From Willaertia magna (lineage: Eukaryota > Heterolobosea > Eutetramitea > Acrasida > Naegleriidae): a stretch of DNA of 22,305 nt. Every line of letters begins with the position of its first letter. Positions within the stretch are counted from its first letter, which is position 1. The position numbers and the translations under genes are program-made. The stretch is taken from positions 1 through 22,305 of the forward strand of contig CADWAF010004197.1 of assembly GCA_902984215.1 (NCBI GenBank), given 5' to 3'. The notes under the pieces are model-generated. The model made no database searches and was not told the origin of the DNA. It was given only the letters and a program-made list of their open reading frames with translations. Shown here in pieces: positions 1-7,985 of the stretch.

Positions 1-255
1 GTTGAGCCACTAATGCAATTTGGTATCAAAGATAAATTCGTTCCAGCAAGATTATGTAATGAAAGAACTTTGTTCTATTTATTAGGTTTTGCAGACCAAG
101 ACCAAGAAAGAATTATAGAAGATTATTGTAAGAAGAAGAAATTAGGAGCAAAAGAAGCAAAATTAGTTAGTGAATATGGAAAAGTTTTATCAAAACTAAG
201 TTTAGAGGACTCTGACGAAGAAGAAAAAGAAGAAGAAGAAAGATATGTAGAATAA
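1..255 (+). CDS. GCN1: GCN1 3' end, partial duplicate copy
   Basis: This is the C-terminal 84 codons plus the TAA stop of GCN1, open from the first base of the window in the frame V-E-P-L-M-Q. It appears base-for-base identical to the end of the full gene at 22003-22257, including the acidic tail (EDSDEEEKEEEERYVE) and the following 25 bases of 3' flank up to 280. The AATAAA overlapping the stop at 251-256 could be a polyadenylation signal. The identity of coding and non-coding bases alike means a very recent duplication, a circular or tandem unit, or an assembly overlap. The rest of this gene copy would lie left of the window. Confidence 0.95.
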   Translation, partial: VEPLMQFGIKDKFVPARLCNERTLFYLLGFADQDQERIIEDYCKKKKLGAKEAKLVSEYGKVLSKLSLEDSDEEEKEEEERYVE

Positions 256-280
256 ATATTTATTACCACCTTTTAATGTA

Positions 281-310
281 CAGTAGAAACTTTTCAAGTC
301 TGCGCACTTT
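281..310 (+). repeat. Left terminal inverted repeat of the TA element
   Basis: Starting CAGTAGAAACTTTTCAAGTC, it matches the reverse complement of 2488-2517 at 22 of 30 positions. Six of the eight mismatches are transitions, as expected if the ends have aged by C-to-T and G-to-A change. Confidence 0.75.
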
Positions 311-341
311 TTTCTCGTGCTTTTAATAGACTACCTTTTAG

Positions 342-398
342 GGTAGGTTGTCAAAAAGATTAGAGCCAACGTTGCTGTATTTGGTAGGTTGTCAAAAA
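342..398 (+). repeat. Subterminal direct repeat pair, 16 bp
   Basis: GGTAGGTTGTCAAAAA occurs at 342-357 and again at 383-398, a 41-bp period. Just upstream, 331-347 can fold as a short hairpin with stem CTACC/GGTAG. Paired subterminal repeats inside a TIR are typical binding sites for a transposase. That role is inferred from position only. Confidence 0.6.
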
Positions 399-532
399 CT
401 TTAACAGTTTATTAATAAAAATTTGATTGTTAAAAAAAATAAGTACCAAATAAAGCAAAAGTATTTTAGCCCCTCACCAAACAATAAAGTGGGAATCAAA
501 AAGTGGTCTTTGTTAAAGAAATGTAAAATAAG

Positions 533-575
533 TATATAAATGTTAAATCTTAAAAAACAGATATTGCAGGTAAGT
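533..575 (+). promoter_or_regulatory. TATATAA box, short first exon and consensus donor site in the TA element
   Basis: TATATAA at 533-539 abuts an ATG at 540. Ten codons (M-L-N-L-K-K-Q-I-L-Q, 540-569) then run into a consensus 5' splice site, CAG|GTAAGT, at 570-575. This looks like the start of an intron-containing gene carried by the element. Plausible acceptors downstream include TTTTATAG near 709 and TTTGTAG near 1297, but I cannot choose between them. The TATA sits too close to the ATG for a normal leader, so it may be only AT-rich sequence. Confidence 0.35.
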
Positions 576-1567
576 TTTTATTTATTAATATCATTGTAAT
601 ATATTAAATATTTCTTCACTTTTTGTTGAATATTTTTGATTTTTTTATTCAATTTATGTTTAAAATGATAAATACAGTGGTAGTAACAATTTTACATTGT
701 TTTATAGATTATAATTGTAGTATATTTATTAATTAAAATTTTAAATAATATATCACTTCTTAAAAAATAAATATTATGAATTCTAGTTTTGATATAATAG
801 AAAATAGTTTTACAGAAATTCAGTTTTAAACTATATTTTGATAAATAAATTAAACAAACTTTTGTTCTTGTTAATAAATTATATAACTTCTTAAAAGTAA
901 CATAAGCACTATAAATAAAAGTATTGTCTAAAATAAAATAATTTCTTTGAATTAAATGACTTTATTCAATATAATATTTTATAAACTCTAAAAAATTATA
1001 CTATGTATTAAAATTTCATTTTAGTTTATAATTTTTTGGCGCATTATTATTCAACATAGTTAAAAGTGTCATAAAGATATTAGTTTTCAAATTTTTAAAG
1101 TTGACTATTATGTAAATATGTTATTTTTTTAGTTTAATTCTCTTATTATTGAATATTACTTAAAAAATAAAATAGTTTTTATCACAAAATTTAAGATCTT
1201 TTTTTAGTTCACTTATAAAACTAATACATATATAGCTTATGTGTATTTAAAGTATTTCTTTATATTATGTTTAATGAATTTTAATTTATGTTTGTAGAAG
1301 TGTTTTTTGTAATTATAACTATTCGTAATAAAGATTTCGTGAATGGTTGATTTAAAATAGAAGATATTGTAAGCAATTAAAATTACTTAAAAATCAGAAA
1401 GGTTGGTGTAGAGAAATTTTTTAATATATTTTATTAAAATATACTCCGCAAAATGCTTGATTCTGATGATATACTTAGAATATTGAAAACTATTATATGT
1501 ATTGTTATAAAAAAAATTTGTAGTTTTTTTATCAAATTAAAACATATAATAGAATTGTAACTATTAA

Positions 1568-2514
1568 AGATATTACATTAGAGTTTTTGAAAAGAAGAAG
1601 ATTAGAGATAAAAAGAAGTTGAAAAATGATGAATAAAGAAAAAGGAAAAAAGAAGCCTCTGTAAAGAAGAAAAGATTAAATGAGGTAAATAAAAAGAAAA
1701 AGAAAATGTTAAAGAAGAAAAAGGAGGAATGTAGTTTAAGTTTATAGAGTTTGTTTTTTAAAGTTAATAGTGAAGTTGTTGTAGGAATTGTAGGGAAGTA
1801 TATTAAAGAATTGGGTATTATAGAAAAAGTTGAAAGTGTTGTTAAAAAAATTAGACTAAACAAGTATTTTAGTAAAAAAAAAAAGACGATTACTGAAATT
1901 ATTGATGTTGAAAACAATAATGGAACTATAGTTGGAAGTAATATTAATGAAATTAGTAGAACTACAGTTGGAAGTAATAGTAATAAAATTAGTGGAAATA
2001 CAGTTGAAAATAGTAATATAATAACTAATAAATAAAAAAATGAGGAAATTACAGAATAGTTAAAGAATAACAAGTTGTTAAATATAAAAATGTTTAATTA
2101 TTATATTAGTTTGTTTAAAAAAACAAAAGATAATGAGACAAATATTGTTAGAAATTTGAATGAGGAAGATTTTTAATTGATTAGTAGTAGTGAGGAAAAA
2201 GAAAATAATGAAGAAGAAGACAAAAAATGGGATGACATTAATTTAAAAGAAAAGGTTTTTTGTTTAAGAAAAAGAGTAAAAGTTTTAATTAAAGAGTTAT
2301 GTTGAAAAAGAAATTGAAATGATTATAAGGTAAGTAATTGGTTAGGGTTGGTGGGAGGAGGGAGGGTTATTTTTTGTTTTATTGTAATAAATTTTTTTCA
2401 TTTAATTTTTATTTCCTTTTTTTATTGTCACTTAAAAAGGTAACTATTTGTTTTTTGTGTTAAAAAATTTGTTTTTTTTTTATGTAGAAATTGCGTGAAC
2501 TTGAAAAATTTTGA
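1568..2514 (+). pseudogene. Decayed or recoded lysine-rich ORF of the TA element
   Basis: One frame runs from 1568 to 2329 (254 codons) with only seven stops: TAA 1634, TAG 1745, TAA 2033, TAG 2057, TAA 2174, TGA 2303 and TGA 2315. The stretch 1748-2032 has none. The frame contains no CAA or CAG at all, and five of the stops fall where glutamine would fit (for example N-K-*-K-N-E-E-I-T-E-*-L-K-N-N-K). A lysine/arginine-rich N-terminal part is followed by a Ser/Asn segment and an acidic part (SSSEEKENNEEED). A consensus donor AAG|GTAAGT at 2330 and an acceptor ending TATGTAG at 2487 define a possible 158-bp intron. The final exon, K-L-R-E-L-E-K-F then TGA (2512-2514), lies wholly within the right TIR. 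No family is recognised. Purine-rich bias alone lowers the stop frequency, so the ORF is probable rather than certain. Confidence 0.45.
2345..2366 (+). other. Potential G-quadruplex motif inside the putative intron
   Basis: Four GGG runs (2345-2347, 2353-2355, 2360-2362, 2364-2366) with loops of 5, 4 and 1 bases meet the canonical quadruplex pattern. It lies within the putative intron 2330-2487 of the TA element, in otherwise very G-poor DNA. Confidence 0.55.
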
Positions 2515-2517
2515 TTG
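2488..2517 (-). repeat. Right terminal inverted repeat of the TA element
   Basis: Read on the minus strand from the outer TA it begins CAATCAAAATTTTTCAAGTT, matching the left end at 22 of 30 positions, including the uninterrupted core TTTTCAAGT. Its inner border coincides with the putative splice acceptor at 2487. Confidence 0.75.
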
Positions 2518-2519
2518 TA

Positions 2520-2690
2520 AAGCAAATCTTAATAATTCTTATTATTTCATTGTTTGTGCATTGCTTTTCATTGTCGCATTAATTTGTAGTTCTTATTAAT
2601 CTGTAAAAATTGTCTGAAAATAACCAATGGGTGAGAAAATAAGCTGAGAAAGAGAAAATAAAATCGATTCTTTCAATAAATTCTGAGAAA
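2520..2690. other. GCN1 downstream flank, no gene seen
   Basis: This 171-bp stretch directly follows the insertion site. Its first 23 bases recur after the second GCN1 copy at 22283-22305, so it is genuine GCN1 3' flank. It is less AT-rich than the block that follows. I see no reading frame of note on either strand. Confidence 0.6.
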
Positions 2691-2715
2691 CCCAAACCCA
2701 ACCCCAACCCAACCC
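2691..2715 (-). repeat. C-rich telomere-like tract and G-quadruplex motif (minus strand)
   Basis: Five C-runs separated by two or three A (CCCAAA, CCCAA, CCCCAA, CCCAA, CCC) form an irregular array of a TTGGG(G)-type repeat. The minus strand has five G-runs with short T loops and meets the quadruplex pattern. The C-rich strand reads into the AT block, which is the orientation expected at the left end of a chromosome arm. It is only 25 bp and irregular, so it may be a telomere relic, a healing site, an element end or simple sequence. Confidence 0.5.
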
Positions 2716-2743
2716 AAAAAAACATAAATTTTATATTAAAAAA

Positions 2744-3478
2744 ATGATTAACCCTAATAAAAAGTATAGTTTTTATGTTAATTTATTTTGTAAGATTAAA
2801 AAGAAGTGAGATGTTAAGATTTATGTATAAAAAAAAATTTTAAATGAAGCAAATAAATTAAAGGATTGTAGAAATGATTTATTTTTAATTGTTAATGAAA
2901 AAGAAAGATTAAAAAAGATTATAATTTATAAAAATAAAAAAGAAAATCAGTTTAAAGAATTATTAAAGGATATTGAAATTGTTTTAAATAATTATTTATT
3001 TAAAAAAGAAAATTTATGATAGTTTGTTTTTATAAAAGTTGATTTAGTTTTAAAAAGTAAAGAAATAATTAATAATTTACCTTTTTATTTAATTTACAAA
3101 CAAAAATTTATTTATTCATAATTTTTTATTTTTAATATTAATAAATCTAATTATATTATAGTTAAACCTTTATTATTAATTAATCATCATTATAACTCAC
3201 TTTTAGGATTCAAAGAAGATATAAGAGATAATTTAATTGAATTTTATAACAAATCTTTAAATACAATTACATTTCCAAAAGGTTTTAAATATTATAATGA
3301 TTTTAATTTTTTAGGTTTTGATTGTAAATATTATAATGAAGATATTAAATTAATTTGAAAAAAAATAAATGAAAATATTATTTATAGTAATAATAAAGAT
3401 GTTAATTTTTTAGATTTCAAAATTAGTTTATTATTTAATAATGATTTAATATTAAAATTAATTTTTAATGAAGACTAA
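2744..3478 (+). pseudogene. Ghost ORF, 244 codons with six internal stops
   Basis: From ATG 2744, 29 bp after the C-rich tract, one frame runs to TAA 3476 with stops only at TGA 2807, TAA 2828, TGA 3017, TAG 3020, TAA 3119 and TGA 3356. Open stretches of 62, 32, 78 and 39 codons separate them, without frameshift. DNA this AT-rich should give a stop about every ten codons. Each stop sits where Trp or Gln would fit (for example K-K-K-*-D-V-K-I, and K-L-I-*-K-K-I-N). Near the C-terminus, Y-Y-N-D-F (around 3290-3305) followed about 40 residues later by V-N-F-L-D-F-K-I faintly recalls the YxDD box and downstream FLD motif of some reverse transcriptases. That is only a weak resemblance, and no product can be named. 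Confidence 0.5.
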
Positions 3479-5091
3479 AATATTGTGGTTTAAATAAATT
3501 TATATTTTATTCAATTACTAATTACTAAACCCTTTTTCTTCTACTCTTAATGTTACAACATTATTAGTTAATAATTTTTGACTATTCTTTCTTATTTTTA
3601 ACTCAACTTTAAATTTTTTTCAAAAACATAGAGACCATTCTCTCTTTAATCCTTCTTAACCTAATATCTTTTAAAAAATAAGATACTATAATTTTGTAAA
3701 AAATATAAATCTACTAAAAAATTTTTACAATATTCTTATATTTCAATAATTATTATTTTTTTTGTTTTCCTAGACTTTAAAAATGATTTAAATAATTATT
3801 TTTAGAACTAAATTAATTCTAAAATAATTTACTAAACTCAAATCTAGAGGATATTGTTAATAATAATAAAATTAAAAAAAACAATTAATATTATAGTATA
3901 ATATATTGAATGAAAATATAAAATTTATATATTATTTTATGCTTATTTGATTGTTATTAAATATAATAATATTACTACACTTTTAAAATTACATAAAAAG
4001 ATAGTAATTAAATAATTTTAAATAATTTAATTAAAAAAATTAGAAATAATAATTTTTATTCTATTAATTTATAATATTGGAATACTAATTTAAATAAAAA
4101 ATATTTAAAAAAAATAATTTATAATAATGATTATATTTTTTTAAATATAAATAATTCTAAAAAAATTAAGATTGACTAAAAAATTAGTTAAAAAAGTCTT
4201 ATTAAGAAAATGAGATTATATTATATTATTAAAAATAATAAATTAAATTTATATTTAAATGAATGTAAAAGTATTAAAAAAATAAAAATAATATATAGCA
4301 AATATTATAAAAATTTATAACTAATAAATATTATAATACTTTATCAAATCAAAAGATTTACTATTACTAAAGTATAGAAAATTAATTAAAATGAAATTAG
4401 CTATTATTAATTAATTATTTAGAAAACATAAAAAAAATTTTAAATAAGTCATAAAAAGTAATAATTTAATTGTTAAATAGAATAATAAAATATATTATAA
4501 TTTAATTAAACAAAAAGAATTAAATGATTTTACTAAAATTATAAATAAATAAATAAAATTATTAATTAAATAAACAAAAAAATAACTATAATTTTATTTA
4601 AAAAGCAATAAAAAAAATAAAAAGAAACAATAAATTAATTAATATATAAAAAGAATTATAAAAGTTAATTAATAAATAAGAAAATAAAATATATAAATTA
4701 AAGTATATATAAATAAATATTAATATACCTTAATTAAAAAAAATAAAAAAAATTATTTATTTAAATTAATATATCTTTTAGTAATAATATAATTAATAGT
4801 TAGTTTAATAAATTTTTTTACTAATTTAATAGCTAACTAATAATTTTTGTTTAATAAAGTATTGTGTTTAATATATATAATTAATTTAGTTACAATTTTA
4901 AAAATTTTAACTAAATAATCTTCAATACTTAATTAAATTACTTATAATGTAACAATTTGAAATTTTTTATTATTTAATGGAACATTATAGGTTTTAAATA
5001 TATTTTATATTATTTTTTTAACCAAATCAATAAATAACTTTTTTAGAATCAAAAGATCAGTAGATTTTAATATTTTTTAATTTTTTTTAAA

Positions 5092-6130
5092 ACATTAATG
5101 TTTTGATTAGTTTTTGGTTTTTTAGTTTTGTTGATTAATGATGAAAAAAATTATTATTTATTAAATACAACTATTTTTTTATATAAAGCTTTTTTGATTT
5201 ATAAAAATTTAAAAATTAGTATTTTGTCTATTTTTTTAAATTATAAATATAATTTTTATTAATAAAAAACCATTATAAAATTACTAAGATATATATTTTT
5301 TATTATTATATACTTTAATATAAAAACTTAAAAAAAATTTGAAGTATTAAGGGATATAAAAAAAATTATTAAAGTACCTTAAAAAAAATAAATAAATAAT
5401 ATAGTAATTTTTATTTTCTTTTGATAGTTATTATTAAAAATGTTTATTGTTTTTTATGGTATATATTAAATAATTATTATAATACTAAAAACAAAATACA
5501 AATAATATTAAAATATAAATTAAAAAAATTAAATAAAAGTGTGAATGCAAATATATTTGAAATTAAAGATGTTGTATTAAAATATTTAAAGAGTATTGAT
5601 AAAAATAAAATAGAAAAATTTTTTTATATTGTTGATAATATTAAATAATTAAATAGTATTGGAATAAAAGATTTTATTTATTTTAAAAAATTCATTTAAA
5701 AAAATAGAAGTAGTAAGATTATTAATATAAATTATCTTAAATAATTTAAAATTAGATTTGAAATATTTTAATGAAATGTTTAATTTAATTGGTTATAAAG
5801 AGGATATTATTAATAATATAATTGAGTTACAATTAAAAGATAATGAAATAGAAAAAAGTATTGGTGATTTAAAAGGATAATAAGATTAATTATTAAAAAA
5901 AATTTATTAAAAGATAATTTAAGTGATATTAATTTAAATAATATTAATCTATATGAAAAAATTAAAGAATATAGTAATAAAAGAAATAAGAAAAATATAG
6001 AAATAAAAAATTAAATTAAAGTTTTATTTGAAATATAGAAATGGAAAAAAATAATGAAGAATTAAAAAAATAAAAAGAAAGTGAATTAGATGAAAATAAA
6101 GAAATGAATATTTTAATTAATATATTTTAG
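5092..6130 (+). pseudogene. Ghost coding region in frame-shifted segments, coiled-coil C-terminus
   Basis: Four consecutive segments on the plus strand read like parts of one protein: 5092-5390 (about 100 codons; stops TGA 5104, TAA 5260, 5263, 5329, 5380, 5389), 5391-5750 (open without a stop from 5421 to 5645), 5752-6040 (42 codons open, a cluster of TAA at 5878, 5881 and 5887, then about 40 open codons) and 6041-6130. The frame changes near the A-run at 5381-5388, near 5745 and near 6040. The first part is hydrophobic, the middle is mixed, and the end is charged and coiled-coil-like (M-E-K-N-N-E-E-L-K-K-*-K-E-S-E-L). Both CAA and TAA occur at glutamine-like positions, and TGG occurs twice. 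No family is recognised. Shifts in homopolymer runs could also be sequencing error. Confidence 0.4.
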
Positions 6131-6498
6131 TTAATATATTTTTATTAATATATTATATAAACTAAATAAATATTATTTATATATTAATTTAATAATTTAT
6201 TGTAAATTATTATTATTTTTATTTAATATTATTTATAAAAATAAATATAAAATTTATGGTTTATTTTTTAAAAAAATATAAAAGTAAATTATTATATTAT
6301 AACTTTTTATTTAAAATTAATATATTTCAAATATAAATAAAACTTTATGTTATATATTTACTAAAAAAAATTTTTATATATAAACTATATATTATAACTA
6401 TATAATTTTTTAATAAAATAATAACAAAATTTAAATAATTCTTTTTTATTCTTAAATAAATTATTTTCTAAACTATTTTTATATAATTTAATATGTTT

Positions 6499-6721
6499 TT
6501 GTTTTGATTTTGTTTTGATTTTATTTTGATTTTATTTTTGAAATATAATAAATAAAATATAAATAGATTATCAAAAAAGGTTAGATAAAAAGATATTATT
6601 ATTTTTAATTTAAATTAAATAATTAAATTTAAATATTTTTTAATTAAAATATATATAATAAATTATTATATAAATAAACTTTTTAAACTCAAAAACAAAA
6701 TCAAAACAAAGTCAAAACAAA
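6499..6721. repeat. Inverted repeat, about 30-bp arms around a 160-bp spacer
   Basis: The left arm (about 6499-6528) is built from an 11-bp unit like TTTTGATTTTG repeated with slight change, continuing to 6540. The right arm (about 6691-6721) is its reverse complement with two or three mismatches in 30. The arms face each other around an AT-rich spacer with no gene. They sit between the ghost coding regions ending at 6130 and starting at 6760. They could be the ends of a small palindromic element or two abutting element termini. No target duplication is evident outside the arms. Confidence 0.5.
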
Positions 6722-6759
6722 ATTAACAGATCAAACATTAAACTAAATATTAAATTTAA

Positions 6760-7005
6760 AGGTTAAATAATAAAAATAAAAAATTAAAAGAACAAATTGA
6801 AATTATTAATATTAAAATAAATAATTTAAAAAATAATATTATTGAATTATGTTATAATAATAATAATTTTAATAAATAATTATTAATTTATTTACAATAA
6901 TTACAACAATTACAACATTATTTAAATGATAATGATTATATTGAATTAAAAAATAAAGAAATTATGGAAAAAGAAAAAAAATAAAAATAAAAATTTAATT
7001 TATAA
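6760..7005 (+). pseudogene. Ghost ORF, glutamine/leucine coiled coil
   Basis: An 81-codon frame reads K-K-L-K-E-Q-I-E-I-I-N-I-K-I-N-N-L-K-N-N near its start. It continues past TAA at 6877 and 6898 into a heptad-like stretch, L-Q-*-L-Q-Q-L-Q-H-Y-L, where one TAA stands in an otherwise regular CAA/TTA pattern. It ends in a lysine/glutamate-rich tail with TAA at 6982, 6988 and 7003. The first 39 codons have no stop. The CAA neighbours of the TAA codons make a C-to-T origin of the stops easy to picture. The product is unknown. Confidence 0.4.
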
Positions 7006-7733
7006 ATAAAAATACATAATATTTATATTTTATTTATAAAAATTATTACATATAATAATAAAATAATAAATAAATTATAATAAAATATTATTTAATAATT
7101 TTTGTTCTTTTAAATTTTTTTTTTTGTTCAATAAATTTTTTTTATTATTAATATATATTTTATTTATAAAATTTAATATCTAAATTATTTTTAAAATAAA
7201 ATCCTATCTTAATATAATTAATATTATAATATTTTTTATAACCATATAAATATTTAATAACTAAAGATTTAAAAATAAATAATTTTTTACATTTAAAATA
7301 ATAATTATCATTTAAATGTAAACTTATAAATAATAAAATTTAATATATCTTATTTTTACTAAAATTTTCTAAATTACTATAAATAACTTTTATTTTATTG
7401 ATAATAAATAATAAATTAAAAATTTATTTTATTATTAATTTAATAAATGAATTGATGAATAAACTGATTAATTATTTTTATTATGAATAAAAAATAAATA
7501 AAAAATAATTTTAATAAACTTTTATAATAAAAAATAATATATTTTCTATAAATCTTATATATAATTATAAATTAAATTTATCAAAATTTTTATAAATTAT
7601 TAATTAATTAAAAAATTATAATAACAATGATTTTTCTTAGTTTTATAAATTTTAAATAAAAATTCTAAAATAATAAAAAAGTCTTATTAAGTTTTAAAAA
7701 GTATTTTAAAAAAAATAATAATAATAAATATAA

Positions 7734-7985
7734 ATAAAGTATTGAAATAAATTAATTTTTATTTGATTTTTAGAAAAAATATATTTAATTTTTAAATATA
7801 TTTTGTTAATAAAAAATTTAAAAAAATATAAAACACTTTTAATTGAATTTATTATAAAAAATTTAATTTTTTTATTTAATAAAAAATTTAACTCTATAAT
7901 AAAAACAAATAATAAATCATTATATGAAAAATTAATAAATATATTAAATAAAGAAATATATTTATTAAATAAAAACAATAAATAA
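7734..7985 (+). pseudogene. Ghost ORF, about 83 codons, hydrophobic/basic
   Basis: The frame is open from 7767 to 7982, then TAA. It extends upstream across TGA 7743 and TGA 7764, both in Trp-like contexts (K-Y-*-N-K-L and F-I-*-F-L-E). The product would be rich in Leu, Ile, Lys and Asn, with a C-terminal K-S-L-Y-E-K-L-I-N-I-L-N-K-E. A long antisense frame also exists here, and composition cannot decide fully between them. No family is recognised. Confidence 0.3.

Larger units (their letters stand above)
281..2517. mobile_element. TA-flanked DNA transposon-like insertion (Tc1/mariner-type ends)
   Basis: A 2,237-bp insertion sits between two TA dinucleotides (279-280 and 2518-2519), 24 bp after the GCN1 stop. 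The boundaries are set by the second GCN1 copy. There the same flank reaches TA at 22281-22282 and continues directly into bases identical to 2520-2542, which is an empty site. The ends are imperfect inverted repeats of about 30 bp (22 of 30 positions match) with a shared core TTTTCAAGT followed by CGCA. The left end, TACAGTAG, fits the Tc1/mariner-type terminus and also the ciliate IES consensus TAYAGYNR. No DDE transposase is recognisable. The interior carries a decayed or recoded reading frame, two consensus GTAAGT donor sites and a TATATAA just before an ATG. It could be a diverged or non-autonomous transposon, or an IES-like element. Confidence 0.8.

Noticed and set aside
1573..2073. A 166-codon minus-strand open frame in the TA element
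   Set aside because: It is the mirror of the purine-rich plus-strand frame. The product is a run of Phe, Leu, Ser and Ile with no domain, and the splice signals and ATG context are on the plus strand.
3480..3870. Protein-like read-through translations on both strands
   Set aside because: Stops make up about 14% of codons, the rate expected by chance for this composition, so reading stops as Gln/Trp makes anything here look like protein. Only the skew change was kept.
6481..6540. Transcription terminator at the T-rich repeat
   Set aside because: The arms pair with a partner 160 bp away and there is no GC stem, so the structure is better listed as an inverted repeat.
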